Notes: generated from the sequence alone by a model not told the origin. 64,000 bases of DNA from an uncultured bacterium (GCA_937862565.1 CALMFT010000015.1:1-64000); one strand, 5' to 3'; shown: positions 32,570 to 43,977, counted from the stretch's first letter. Numbers and translations are program-made.

Positions 32570-33808
32570 TTACAAACTATTTAAGATCGTCCCAATATCA
32601 TGAATAGCAGGTGCTTTATTTTTTGGTTCATCAGTAAGTAAAGTGCCGTGTTCTATTTTATGATCACCAAGCTTTGGATTAATATTTCATAGATGAGTAA
32701 GTAGAGAAGAACTGCATAAATTTCTTAATAAATCTTGAGCTTCAGTGTTTGAGTTTTCAAACATCACAGAAGTTGTAGTGTTAAATAAGAGTTTTTCTAA
32801 TTGAAGATTGAGTACAAATGATTGTGAACTTCCTAATTCATTCTTGGTACTAACATCATTTCTTACCCCCAGTCCAATATTATCATTACCAGAACTTACA
32901 ATACTAATTCTATTTTCTTCGTTATGTTTTCCATTGAGAATCGTAGATTTTCTTCATGATTGATCGAGAACATATTTATTTACTAGGTTTTTTACGCCAC
33001 TATCTATTGATTGATCATGCATAAAGTATTTTACTGCCGCACATCATGTGTACTTACATTCACCTCAGTAGTTTCCATTACAACTATGATAATAACAAAT
33101 AGAACCAAATTTTTTGAAGAGCTCTTCATTTTTTGCCATCAATTCTTCTCAGCTTATTTCTAATTTATCACAAATATCATTTCTATTTTTAGCAAGCATA
33201 TCTGCATAGGTAATCAAGAACCCTAAACCTCCTCCTGGATATCCTGATCCTTCAGTCAAAAGATCTACCAAATTTGTTGATCCTAGATTTCCTTGATGTA
33301 GTGATTCAAAACCTGTATTGTTGGTAGAAGTCTCCACAACGCCTTTTATAATTTTATCTTTGCTGAGTTTTCTTTTATCCTGATGCTCAAACCAATCTTT
33401 TCTGATAGGGTCTGCAAGATAATCTGAAATATAAGTTTCTAGATCTGTTTTATCAAAAATACCATTATTATCATCCAAAAATTTGAGCAATAAAACTCCT
33501 GAGTTATGTAACATTACAGGTCTTCCATCAATGCAATTTGTCGTTGATAACAGTACTTGAGCGGCTTCATCTGGATTATTTTGAGTCCATTCGACAAATT
33601 CTTTGAAATTAGGCACTGCGATAACTGTATTAGGATTATTAAGAAATTCTTCAAAACTTTTACCTGCGTTGTTATTTTCGAGGCTATCAATAAGATTAAT
33701 ATTTTCATCCTTAAAGTTTGATTCACTTTTATGTGTGCTATGCGAATCATTCTCATGATTTTCTGGTTCCTCATAAGAAACATAGGCGAGTAGGAAATAG
33801 GTTTTCAT
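32570..33808 (-). CDS. Carbonic-anhydrase-like CxDxR protein 2
   Basis: The protein has 412 residues, joined across several TGA codons. TTNCIDGRPV carries Cys92-x-Asp94-x-Arg96. An insert of about 90 residues follows, then GYPGGGLGFLITYADML near 190-205, and YYHSCNGNYGGECKYTGCAAVKYF with His241, Cys243, Cys251 and Cys256. The Gly before Cys256 is a TGA codon. The order matches the CxDxR - GG - HxxC plan of beta-carbonic anhydrases and that of the downstream neighbour. An acidic, His-rich N-terminal region of about 45 residues (NHENDSHSTHKSES) may bind metal. ATG 33808 is preferred over an upstream in-frame start whose extension is not conserved-looking. It starts just after the MacAB operon terminator. 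Function is inferred only. Confidence 0.6.
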
Positions 33809-33883
33809 TCTTAATTTGAATATTATAAATAAAAAAGTGAGTTTTGAATTTATTCTTATTATATGTAATTTCAAGGGAAATGT

Positions 33884-33909
33884 CAAAAAAACTCCTTCAT
33901 TTGAAGGAG
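33884..33909 (-). terminator. Rho-independent terminator of the MacAB operon
   Basis: On the minus strand CTCCTTC-AAAT-GAAGGAG is followed by seven T residues (plus-strand A-tract at 33885-33891). It lies 27 bp after the permease stop. Confidence 0.88.
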
Positions 33910-33935
33910 AATATATAATCAGAATATCATATTAT

Positions 33936-35129
33936 TTATTCATATCTTAGAGCATCAATTGGTTTTAGTTTTGATGCCTTTATGGCAGGTAAAAGTCCAA
34001 AAACAAGACCTATAAATACTATAAATCCAAAAGACATCAGTAAGGATTGAGTAGTAATTACGCCTTGGACTATGGATTGTAATAAGAAAATAACCAGATA
34101 ACTCAATAATACTCCTATGGTTCCACCAATGAGACAAATCACTAAAGATTCAGCTAGAAATTGAGTTATAATATCTTTACTCTTGGCTCCAATAGCTCTA
34201 CGAATACCTATTTCACGTGTTCTTTCACTTACCGAAACAAGCATAATATTCATTACTCCAATTCCTCCTACCAACAAAGAAATAACGGCAATTGCTCCCA
34301 AAAACATCTTGAGTGCATCGGTAATTTGATTGAGAGAAGAGAGAAGTTCAGCTTGATTCTGAATATTGAAAGGAGCGGTGTCTTCATCTTTTGCAAGAAA
34401 ATGCTTCATCAATACGGACTGAATAGAGGCTTTTACACTATCAATATTGTTATCACCACTCACACTTACTGCTATAGTAGTCAGGGCATTTGATCCAAAT
34501 ACTCTTTTTTGAGCTGTCGTAAGCGGTATAAATGCAGTATCATCATAGCTACTCATTCCTTGTTGCCCTTTGTATTTGAGGATGCCTACCACTTTGAGTG
34601 AGCTATCTCACACATTCACGAATTTTCCTAGGGGATTTATTTCTCCAAATAATGTTTTAGAAAGAGTATTCCCAAGTACGATCACTTTTTCACTTGTATC
34701 AATATGTCTTTGAGAAACAAATATACCGTATTCTACTTCACTTCAACGCACTGCTATAAATTCAGGAGTTACTCCTATAATACTTGCGTTACTACTACTA
34801 TTGTTATAAATAATCAGTTTATTGGAGCTATATTCAGCAGAAATATGAGCGATATGAGGAAGAGCTTTGATATTCTGAAGAGCTTGATTATCGAGCTTTC
34901 TGTTTGTGATAGATTGACTAGTAGCATTTCTTGATCCCATAGATGTTACCGTCAATAAATTACTTCCCAAAGATTGAATATTGGACACGATTTGTTGTTG
35001 AGTTCATTCACCAACTGCTAATAAAATAATTACACTTGCGATCCCAATGATAATGCCCAAACTACTCAGGCCTGACCTGAGTTTATTAGTTGAAAAATTT
35101 TTAAGTGAATCAAGAATATATTCTATCAT
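33936..35129 (-). CDS. MacB/FtsX-type ABC transporter permease
   Basis: The protein has 397 residues joined across TGA codons. An N-terminal helix ([20 protein letters not shown]) is followed by a MacB-PCD-like extracytoplasmic domain (residues about 45-260) and an FtsX domain with three helices containing [28 protein letters not shown] (quoted in part: [16 protein letters not shown]) and the end [10 protein letters not shown]. MacB-type exporters use ATP to move peptides, siderophores or lipoproteins by mechanotransmission, not through a cytoplasmic channel. Its start overlaps the stop of the ATPase gene by 7 bp, so translation is coupled. The substrate is unknown. Confidence 0.93.
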
Positions 35130-35785
35130 GTTATGAGTCCATCTTTAATAAATATAATATGTTTAGCGTGTGCGGCAATTTCTTGTGAGTGAGTAATAAG
35201 AATGATTGTTTTTCCATCTTTATTGAGTACTTTGAGTAATTCAATTACTTCATCAGATGTTTTGGAATCAAGTGCTCCTGTTGGTTCGTCAGCAAGTATT
35301 ACACTTGGATTGGTAACTATGGCACGAGCTATAGCGACTCTTTGTTGCTGACCTCCTGAAAGTTCATTGGGGAGATTATTAAATTTTTCTCAAAGACCTA
35401 CTTTGATAAGAGCTTCTTTTGCTCTTTCATTCCTTTCTGCTTTAGGTAATCCTTGATAAAATAGAGGCAGCGCAACCTGTTCAACAATATTTTTACGAGG
35501 AACAAGATTGTATCATTGAAAGATAAATCCGATCTTTTGTGAACGAATGGTAGACTTGGTGTCCTCGTTAAAATCTTCAATTTGAGTTCCATCCAAATCA
35601 TATTCTCCACTTGTTTTCTCGTCAAGTAATCAGATTATATTCATTAATGTTGATTTTCCAGATCCTGAAGGTCCCATGATGGCGACAAAATCACCATCTT
35701 GTATCGTTAAGGAAACTCCCTGGAGTGCTTTATAAGCTACCTCTCCAATATAATAAGTTTTGGTAATATTTTGTAATGATAACAT
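35123..35785 (-). CDS. MacB/LolD-type ABC transporter ATPase
   Basis: The protein has 220 residues. Walker A is GPSGSGKST near 42, followed by [14 protein letters not shown] (Gly from TGA), the Q-loop FIFQGYNLV (Gly from TGA), signature [14 protein letters not shown], Walker [13 protein letters not shown], and H-loop ITHS. It hydrolyses ATP to drive the permease encoded just downstream. Stop TAG 35123-35125 follows a final TGA-encoded Gly. The overlap with the permease start and the 39-bp distance to the upstream adaptor gene show a three-gene operon. Confidence 0.96.
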
Positions 35786-35824
35786 GCGTTAGAGAATATG
35801 AATAAGCTTTAAGATAAAGGATAA

Positions 35825-37822
35825 TTAACGAGTGAATCCACCAGCACCACCCACAGTTTTTGTTCCTCTAGTGCCAGCACCACCACCCGCTGGCAGTGTA
35901 AATAATGATGAAGATCATGCACTTTTTTTATATTCTACAGCGCTAGTTGCGATAGTATCTCCTGCTTTGAGTCCAGAAATAATTTGGGATTTATCAGCAG
36001 TAGAAGTACCGACCACGACAGGCGTAAGAATCCATTTGTCATTTACCGATTTATTTACTCGAGTTTGACTTCCTGATTGAGAAATAGCAGCAGTCGGAAT
36101 CAATAAACCTTGTTCATCTTCCAAAATTACTGTCATTTGGGCAGTCATACCGTCATATACTACGCGTTCGAGTTTGGGGATTGTTACCTTTATCTGATAG
36201 GTAACCACTCCATTACTAGTTTCTGGAGTTCCAGAAATTTCTGTAATTGCTCCGCTTATGACATCATCATACGCATCAAGTTTTATATTTACTTCTTGGT
36301 TCAGTCTAATTTTTACAATATCAATTTGATCAACATTGGAAATAATCTGATAAAGATCTGAGTTGATAAGTGTGATTCATTCAGCACTGCTTATTTGATC
36401 TCCCACATTAAAGTCAATACTGCTAATCTCTCCATCAAATTGTGCTCTTATCTCATAATCAGACATTTTATTTGCTGTCTTACTTAAAGAAGCTCTTGCC
36501 ATATCTATAGAAATTGAAGAGGAGGCAATATCACTTGCATTGGGACCTCAGAGAGTTTCATTGAGAAGTTGGGTATAATAAAGTTGATTGGATGCATAAT
36601 TTTTCAGATCATTTTGTTTTTGAGTCAGTTTCAGATCATAATCTTTATTGGTTTGTAGAAGAGTATTCTTGTTTGCAGTTATTTGATTTTGTATTTTTAA
36701 TAATTCTAATTCATTAGATGAAAGTTGTTGCTCTTTCTGATTCAGACTATTGTTGGTACTGAGATTGATGCTTGTTCCATCCTCTTGGCTTAGGAATTGT
36801 TTTTCATAGTTATTAGCACTTGAGATAGAAGATGTAAGCTTACTGTTGTATGAACTAAGTTGGCTTTTCCAACTGCTCAATATGCTCTCTGTCATATCGC
36901 CTTGTGTCACTGAATCTGATAATAAATCTGAAGAATTATTAACCAAACTTACCAATGCTTGTAATAATTTTTTAGTATTTTCCAAATTTTTCACAACATC
37001 TGTAGAAGAAGAAAAAGATCCTAAAAGAGTTTTACTTTCCATATAAGAAGCCTCAGCATTGGATTTTGAGAAGAAATCTTTTGCTCCTATTCACGCATTA
37101 TTTAAGTAAGGAGATGAACGATCGTCGATTACTAAAAACTTATCTGTAAAAAGCAGAATTTCTTTGGCATCTTGTTGAACGCTAGACGCTTGTAGATTGA
37201 TATTATCAATTAAGTTTTTATTTGTAACCGTAGTGTCATTTAGAGTTTTATCATTACTAATAGTCAGATAATCCAGTTCTCCACTATAATCCTGTAACTT
37301 TTGAGTCAGATTATTTTTATTTTTTTCAGATTCTTTCAAACTATTCTCCAAATCTGTGATTTTGTTCTTTTTTTCTAAGAGCATACTTTCGTATTCACCC
37401 TGTAAGATAATGAGATTCTGGTTATTTTCTTCTACGGTATTTTTTAATTTAGTAATATCAGAAGGGTTAGTTTTATCAAAAAGCTTTTGATAGCTAATTT
37501 GATTTTGTTTTACCTGCAAGGATTGGCTATTGATATCACCTTGAATATCCGTCTTATCAATTTCCGCAAGGAGTTGTCCTTTGGTAACAACATCTCCCAC
37601 TTTGACGTGAATATTAGTGACTTTTCCAGCTTGCCCAAAAGTCAATTTCTGATTATTCACCAATTTAGTTTCACCATTGAGTTGGATAGTGTTTTGTATC
37701 TCTCCATAACTTACTTCTACTGTCTGAGTAGGAACGGTAGTAGTATTTGAACCTCTTGTTGCTATTCGCCATCCTACAAGTATTACCATTATGACTGCTA
37801 TTATTATATTCTTTTTTTTCAT
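35825..37822 (-). CDS. MacA/HlyD-like periplasmic adaptor with long coiled coil
   Basis: The protein has 665 residues, joined across several TGA codons. A TTG lies 18 bp upstream in frame, but ATG 37820-37822 (MKKKNIIIAVIMVILVGW) gives a clean N-terminal membrane anchor. Next comes a lipoyl/biotinyl half-domain (LTFGQAGKVTNIHVKVGDVVTKGQLLAEID, described by its KVGDVV turn), then an unusually long coiled-coil region of about 330 residues. The second lipoyl half (FDGEISSIDFNVGDQIS) and beta-barrel domains follow (VTYQIKVTIPK, GMTAQMTVILED, GLLIPTAAI). The tail is Gly-rich (PAGGGAGTRG). It should link the MacB-type pump to the cell envelope. Its coiled coil is much longer than the MacA one. Confidence 0.9.
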
Positions 37823-37898
37823 CAAAAAATTCTTTATCAAATAATAACCATATCATATACGAATTGTACCTTAAGATAACCTGAAATTTTTATATGAT

Positions 37899-39167
37899 CT
37901 ATTTTTCGCTCAACCTTGCTCCGTAGGCTATTCCCCAAGGAATAAAGAAAAGATAATTTACCATGCTGTCTTCAAATACATGAAGGAAAATTCCTGCCAC
38001 AAGCATACAGACAAAACCTGTACTGAATAATAAGATAGATTGGTTAAACACAGATTTTGTATATTGCATTTTTTTGATTTGTCCGAAGATGCTTGTCCAG
38101 AAAAGTGCAAACAAGACTGGTCATAGTCGTCCGTAATCAAGAGCGATCTGAAGATAATAGTTTTCTGGTAAGAGCGAACCATTCCAGTGAATTCCAGGTC
38201 CACTTGAACCCAATCCGTATCACCAAGGTTTATTCAAGAATGCCTGTAAAGCCTCTAGTCATAGTGTAAAGTGTTCCGTAGTAGAATCCCACTTTAAGAA
38301 AGTAATATACCCAAAAAACCCTACAATTCCTCCTATAATAATTCCGCTTATAAATTTATTATTTTTAATCCAATTACTTTTTGCTGCCAATATTCCAAAA
38401 AATGTCCCTATTCACACTAATAAAACTCTTCCCAAGTTTAATACTGATAACAGGAGTAATCAAGCTTTTTCAAGCCATCATTTGTTTTCATCTTTTCTGA
38501 GTCTCATCGCCCATAAAAATGGAAATAATCCGATAATCCAAAACGCAAAATTGTTGGGACCTGAAAATAAACCTGATAATCTCATGATTCCGTCGTGCTG
38601 AGTGAGGTAATAGAGCGGTGGAGCAATTCATTGTTTGTAGATATTGAGACCGCCAAATCCGAGTTGATACCATAGTTCTGGAAAAATTACCTTCGTTCCT
38701 TGGATAAGAAGCCCACCAATTAGAATAAACCAAGAAAGTCTGGTAAGGAATTGTAACCAATTTATATAATTATTAACAAATTTTTCTTTGGAAGTCTGGC
38801 TAAATAATATGAACCCTGCCAATCCTGCACTCCAAAATACAAACATAAAATACCATCCATATTTGAGACCTATAATGGTGTTTTTAATAAATTGATTGAG
38901 GTCTGGAATATTGAAATAGGTAGTGATAAGTCCAAGTATCACAAATAATCCAAGAATCAGAACCTGTATTTTTGTTTTCTGGATATATGCTTTAAATCTT
39001 GATCGATTGCTCAATATGATAGTTGCTACAAAACCTAACCAAATCAATTCTTTCAGACTAGAAATAATTTCTTTGTATTGTCCGTCAAATATCCCAAATA
39101 CCAAAATAGTATGTCAGATGAAATATAAGCTGATACTAATTAGAAAATATTGAATAAATTTTAACAT
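37899..39167 (-). CDS. O-antigen ligase / polymerase-like membrane protein
   Basis: The protein has 422 residues, joined across several TGA codons, with about ten to eleven membrane helices. A large loop before the last helices contains FSGPNNFAFWIIGLFPF and, later, NKPWGYGLGSSGPGIHWNG, where GLGSSGP with a downstream polar loop resembles the Wzy_C/WaaL family signature. Family members join or polymerise lipid-linked glycans at the outer face of the membrane. It lies 76 bp downstream of the MacA-like start on the same strand but has its own start at ATG 39165-39167. A role in surface glycan or glycoprotein building is plausible, with no other glycan gene adjacent. Confidence 0.7.
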
Positions 39168-39289
39168 AATCAGAAAAGAGAAGAAAAATAGAAGAAATAT
39201 CCAATTTTTTTGTCCTAGAGTCTTGCATTGTGTAGTCACTTTTTCATTCCTATGGTAAAAATTGTATCCTCTTATTCAACCATTTTGTT

Positions 39290-40030
39290 ATGGATATTAA
39301 ATTTCTTCGAAATAGATTGTGCAAAGTTATTCAGAAACTCTGAGAGCAGATTTTTCCTATAAGGTGTGTCTGATGCAAGATGAGTGGAGAATTGATATGC
39401 AGAACTTGCATGAAGAAAATAATTGTTCATCCGGAGATTTGTCCATCTTGTCACAAACATAGTAACTGCGGTAAGATATGTAGTGATTGCAAAGGTCGTT
39501 ATCCTGATCTTGATGGTATTATGATAGCTTTCAATTATTCAACGCTAGTCAAAAAACTTATACTTTCTCTCAAATATTATCATATCTATGGTATTTCTGA
39601 TTTCTTTGCTCAAAAACTTTCCTTACTCTGCTTATGCAATTATCTGCTTTTTCAGAATATTGAATATAATCAGATTCTCATTACTGCCGTTCCTTCTCAT
39701 CGATATCGTCGTTACTTCATAAAAGGATATAATCAATCTGAACTACTTGCAAAAGCTTGTGCCTCACAATTGTGAGTAAACTATCAAACTCTAGTTAAAA
39801 AAAGCAAGAATACATCTTCTCAAGCTTCCCTTGATAGGAAGAAAAGACTTACTAATCTCCATGGATCCTTTAAGTTAGCATCCCCTCTAACTAATAGTAT
39901 TAAGACTGTGATAGTAATAGATGATATCACTACTACAGGATCTACACTCCAAGAAATTGCTCAGTGTATCAAAAATTCCTATCCTCATGTACGCGTACGA
40001 TGAGCAGTAGTAGCAAGATCAAATAAATAG
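39290..40030 (+). CDS. comF: ComF-family phosphoribosyltransferase-like protein
   Basis: The protein has 246 residues, joined across four TGA codons. The N-terminal zinc-finger-like part has four Cys pairs (CVGC, CRTC, CPSC and CGKICSDC at residues about 26-65). The PRT domain ends with VIVIDDITTTGSTLQE near 205-220, the PRPP-binding loop. Upstream it has AVPSHRYRRYFIKGYNQSELLAKA, typical of ComF (motif P-x-h-x-x-R-x-R-G-[FY]-N-Q; here YFIKGYNQ). ComF is needed for DNA import across the membrane in naturally competent bacteria such as Bacillus and Haemophilus. Its presence gives some support for DNA uptake in this organism. The gene is followed by a small membrane protein gene. Confidence 0.9.
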
Positions 40031-40104
40031 ACTTGTTTTGCATTTTGTATTAAGTTTATTATAAGTTTCTTACTTTCAGCTTATTTATAATTTATAATTT
40101 ACAT

Positions 40105-40485
40105 ATGAAAAATATTCTTAAATATATACACACTTTCTTAATAATCAGTGCAAGCGCATATTTATGGTATTATGTTCTTACTATGATGCCAGGTGATATG
40201 AATGCAATATGGATAGCAGTATGAGTAAGTATTTTCCTTTTATTTATCTTATGGGTGAAGTATTCTCATATTGGGAAGAAAAAACGACGAATTGTCGGTC
40301 TTGGCATTATAGCTATCGTTGCGAGTGAATATGTATTTGTGAGTCCTGCATTTGCTGACGCTCATGATATTGTAAAAATCGGATTGGTGGTGACTATCTT
40401 TATGGCTTTGTTTGGAGTTTTTGGAGATAAGAAAGCTTTTGTAAAAGGAGAATATAGTAAGAAAACTGAAATTATTGAAGTATAA
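40105..40485 (+). CDS. Small membrane protein, three helices
   Basis: The protein has 126 residues and one TGA-encoded Gly (AVGVSIFL). Helices lie near residues 8-26, 35-52, 62-80 and 88-108. The third ends in SPAFADAHD, which looks like a signal-peptide cleavage site but is internal. The basic loop KKKRR lies between helices two and three. The family is not recognised. It lies 74 bp after comF on the same strand and just before tRNA-Gly. Confidence 0.65.
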
Positions 40486-40552
40486 AAATTTAGATATAAG
40501 TATTGAGGTCAGTTAGTAAGAATTAATTTTTTTATAATCTGATTTCTGATAT

Positions 40553-40629
40553 GCAGATGTAGCATAATTGGCTAATGCACCTCCTTGCCAAGGAGGATAC
40601 TGCGAGTTCGAATCTCGTCATCTGCTCCA
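40553..40629 (+). tRNA. tRNA-Gly (anticodon GCC), CCA encoded
   Basis: The acceptor GCAGATG pairs with CATCTGC. The anticodon arm is CCTCC-TTGCCAA-GGAGG, giving anticodon GCC, and the T arm is GCGAG-TTCGAAT-CTCGT. Discriminator T and CCA at 40627-40629 are encoded. It reads GGC/GGU, not UGA; the tRNA-Gly(UCA) needed for the variant code must be elsewhere. Confidence 0.96.
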
Positions 40630-40656
40630 TTTGTTTATTGATAACTTTAAATATTT

Positions 40657-40688
40657 AAAAAAGTTTCACAATATTGTGAGGCTTTTTT
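40657..40688 (+). terminator. Rho-independent terminator after tRNA-Gly
   Basis: AAAAAAG and CTTTTTT flank an inner CACAAT-ATTGTG stem, with a T-tract at the 3' end. Confidence 0.7.
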
Positions 40689-40810
40689 AATGGATTAATC
40701 CACGAAGAGTGCGCTAATCAAATAAATAATATTTTTGTAATGGGTTGGAGAAAATAAAGTTTATTTATCTTATGAAAGAGTGGCCATTGCGTTCAAATAG
40801 GACTTTTGTT

Positions 40811-41122
40811 CTACAAAGTTTCATCTTCTTTTCCTTCAGTTTTCACAAGTATTTTATCTTGATTATAACACATCTTGATTGCGTCTCTAATTCATGAAAT
40901 ATTAGCGTCAATGACTACTATTTCTAAAAATTGCATAATTTCTTTCTTACCTGAAAATAAATCAGTGTGTACATGCTTATGAAATACAGCTCAAAGAATG
41001 TTATATGATTTCATAATATTCATGATTATCTTATATGCTTCAACAGGGTCATATATAAGTAAGCCATTTACGTCGCAGAGATTGAGATAGAGAGTGGAAT
41101 TAATAGTATTTTTTTTAGTCAT
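40811..41122 (-). CDS. Hypothetical 103-residue protein
   Basis: ATG 41120-41122 to TAG 40811-40813, through two TGA codons (NILGAVF and NISGIRD). It would be missed under the standard code. It begins MTKKNTINSTLYLNLCDVNGLLIYDPVEAYKII (first 33 residues, described by the YLNLCDVNG strand). It contains FHKHVHTDLFSGKKEIMQFLEIVV, and ends acidic. It is soluble with alpha/beta character. No family is recognised. It is isolated between tRNA-Gly and a hydrolase gene on the same strand. Confidence 0.6.
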
Positions 41123-41268
41123 CGACAAGAATTAGAAAATATAAAATAAACTTAAATATACTGTACGATATTAATTGATTTTGTATCATATTCCAAGGCT
41201 TGTTGTCTTATCTTGTTAATTCATAAAATCTACCACTAAATACTCATTTTATTTTTTTTATAATATAT

Positions 41269-42018
41269 TTAAAACGGTTTTGAGATATCATTTTGATGGA
41301 TAAACTCAAGTATTTTTGAGATTACAATATCTTGTTGATCTTTTGTGGAAATTGTTGCTTCTCAATCTCACTTTTGTTCGCCGTACCAGCCAAACTGACC
41401 ATGATTACCTCATTGAACACTATATTCTTTCGCATTCTTACCTGCATTTGTAAGTCAATCGGCATAACCTGTTTTACTGAGTACTTTATCGTTTTCAGCA
41501 GTGATGAGTAATACATTCTTATTTTCAATATTTACAAATGCATAGCTACCTAGCAAGATAACATCTGTAATATATTTATTCTTACTTGCTATCATACTTG
41601 CCACAGTCCCACCTAGTGAATGTCATATAATCACATTTTCCATCCTAGGATTTATAAATCTTTTTGCATAATTTGGAGTTAATATTGCCAAATGAAAAAA
41701 AGTTTTGAAAATAGTAACGTTGTTACCATCTTTTGCGAGATTGGATGCAAGGTATTTATATGCACTTGCGTCCACAAGTCCGCCAGGAATAAATACTATG
41801 TTTAGTTTAGGATTATCTACCTTATAAGATATTTCATCTCGATCTTCACTTACTTTTATAGAAGTTAAATCAATATTTACAATGTTATTTTCCATCTCAT
41901 CTGAAGCTTTATAAGCTTTGCTTGCATAAACAGAAAGAGTAATAAAAAAAATGATAACAATACTTGCTAAAGTAATTCATAACCATTTTGCTATTTTCTT
42001 CAATTTTAGTTTATTCAT
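41269..42018 (-). CDS. Membrane-anchored alpha/beta hydrolase
   Basis: The protein has 249 residues, joined across several TGA codons. An N-terminal helix (WLGITLASIVIIFFITLSVY) anchors it, with the enzyme outside. The fold shows the oxyanion strand IVFIPGGLVDASAYKYLA, the nucleophile elbow GHSLGG (Ser near 134), the acid strand VLLITAENDKVL, and the catalytic His in GGNHGQFGWYGEQKGDG. Triad Ser-Asp-His is complete. The pattern matches small lipase/carboxylesterase-like enzymes with an N-terminal anchor, common in Gram-positive and CPR bacteria. The substrate is unknown. ATG 42016-42018 gives the anchor. Confidence 0.85.
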
Positions 42019-42319
42019 GATTAGTGGGTGAGTACTTTTAGTAAAAGAATTTTATTTTTTTCAGTCTATTCTTAATATTAACTGATTAGACAACATTCGA
42101 ATTTAGGTTCTATGATTGATACACATAATATAAAATTGGATAATTGTAATATTTATATTACGCTTAAATTTATAATTTTCAAGAATAATATAATTTAATA
42201 AACTTTTATTGATATTGATTGAGTACAATTCACATAAAAATAATTCTAAAGAGAATTAAGCTTGATTTGATATTTAGTATTCTTACTCTTATGCTTTAAT
42301 TAAATATACTTGTTATTTC
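42019..42319. other. AT-rich divergent intergenic region
   Basis: This 301-bp region lies between the divergent hydrolase and nucleotidyltransferase genes. It is very AT-rich and must hold both promoters. I see no gene, repeat or strong hairpin. Confidence 0.5.
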
Positions 42320-43075
42320 ATGAAGGCAATATTTTTATGTGCAGGAAAGTGAACTAGGATGCTGCCATTTACCAAAATTTTACCAAAAGAAATGTTGCCG
42401 TTGGGTAATAGGCCATTGTTACACCATACCTTACAGCATTTTTATGATAATTGAATTCATGACTTTAGTTTTATTCTTGGAGAGGGAAAATCTAGTATAA
42501 AAGATTATTTTACATATCAAGTGAATGAATTTCAAAATGCATGAATTGAAGAATTGAACAATCTCATAAAAAACTCTAAAATAGAATTTTTGAGCGATCA
42601 GCATAAATGAACTTGATGAAGCCTGCTCTGTGCCAAAAAAAGTATTAGCGATGATTATTTTTTTGTTATCTTTGGAGATATCTATATTTCTTCTGATCAT
42701 ATTAAAAATATGCTTAATATTCACAAACAATCTGGGAATAGTATTATTCTTGTTACTACTGTTAATTCCTCTTATAGAATGAAATATAAGCAGACTATTT
42801 TGTGAGAAGATAATAAAATTATTTCATTATTATCTGATGTTGATAAAGATTCAGATGAGCCTATGAATATGGTTGGAGGAGCATTTATATTGCATAAGGA
42901 TGTATTTACTGAAATACAAAACACGATAACAAATGATCTGAATAAAGAATATGGATTGATAAGACCTCTTGAAAATATGCTTCTCAATCATACTCTATAT
43001 GGTTATCAATCTCAATCTTGAATATACGATATTGGAAATATTGAAGACCGGAAGAAAGCATTTATTATTTTGTAA
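42320..43075 (+). CDS. Sugar-nucleotide nucleotidyltransferase
   Basis: The protein has 251 residues and eight TGA-encoded glycines. The NTP-transferase start is MKAIFLCAGKGTRMLPFTK, where the Gly of GKGTR is TGA at 42350-42352. LPKEMLPLGNRPLLHH follows. HKGTGGSLLCAK, the second substrate loop, uses three TGA within four glycine-rich codons (42608, 42614, 42617). FVIFGDIYI holds the metal-binding Asp. The family (GlmU/RfbA/GalU-like) joins a sugar phosphate to a nucleotide for glycan synthesis. Length matches the catalytic domain alone, and the exact sugar is unknown. The gene is 14 bp from the next and forms an operon with it. Confidence 0.9.
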
Positions 43076-43089
43076 ATTGAATTTAGCGA

Positions 43090-43977
43090 ATGGAAACTCA
43101 GCAAGCAGCATTGGCGCAAAGAAAAATTTTGGATGTATATGATTTTGAGGTATATACTGATAATAATTGATTGAGTAGGATAAAACCACAGGTAATTTGG
43201 TCATGAGATCCTACGAATCTTGACGATATCTCTACTGATATTTTTTCTAAAAAAACTTTACTTGATATAGATACGGCTAAGATAAAAAATCAAATTGAAG
43301 AAGTAATTTCAAATAAAAAATCTGGTGAACTATTCTATGATGGCCAAAACGCACGTTTGGAGAAGTTTGAAATTTGAGAAAATTGACAATTACATATTGG
43401 ATTATCTTGTTTTGACTATTCCACTAATTCATCAGTGGCTGGCAATTATCAGATTATTTCAGATATTTTAAATAATGAAAAAAATTATAAGAATAAAATC
43501 TCAGGAGGACTTGGGATCAATATATTACCAATTACGAGTGATGGTAAGTATGTATATGGGAAGAAAAAAGTAGTGAATGATTATATTTGATGAATAGTAG
43601 AATATCCATGATCTTTTGAATTTACTAAATATTCTGACGGATCTGAGATTAACTATAAAGATTATCCTTTGTGATATACCATTAAAAAAGAATTTTTGGA
43701 AGAAACAGGAGTGCCTACTCGTTTTATTTCTGATATTAAAATGCATACTCTTCTACTTTGAGGGCTCTGAAGATTCGTCTTCCTTTCTACGCTCAAGCTT
43801 AGTATTAACTCTCAGGAAGTTAAAAAATATTTTGATTGACTGAGTTCGCAAGAACATCAGGATTTAATATTCTTTGATGATTTTGAAAAATATTCTGAAG
43901 CTGTTTCGCAACAGAGTGAAGTGAAGAAAAAATGAGTTGATGTTTTGAAAAAAAATATTGATTTACTCACACAGTAG
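43090..43977 (+). CDS. Nudix-like hydrolase, UGA-rich
   Basis: The protein has 295 residues with 12 TGA codons, more than its other glycine codons together. A Nudix-like box, LGYTIKKEFLEETGVP, lies near residues 192-207 and matches the REL-x-EE-x-G core, with the first Gly further upstream (EYPGSFEF). The region before it, residues 110-180, looks like strands of a Nudix fold (GGLGINILPITSDGKYVYGKKK, described by its GLGINILPI strand). Nudix enzymes hydrolyse nucleoside diphosphates linked to other groups. Substrate unknown. ATG 43090 lies 14 bp after the nucleotidyltransferase stop, so the two are co-transcribed and may act on one nucleotide-sugar pathway. Confidence 0.7.

Noticed and set aside
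40553-40629. The UGA-decoding tRNA-Gly
   Set aside because: The anticodon is GCC, which reads GGC/GGU; the UCA anticodon tRNA is not in this window.
43525-43746. Minus-strand reading frames at 42.4-43.8 kb
   Set aside because: They are shadows of the UGA-rich nucleotidyltransferase and Nudix-like genes on the plus strand.
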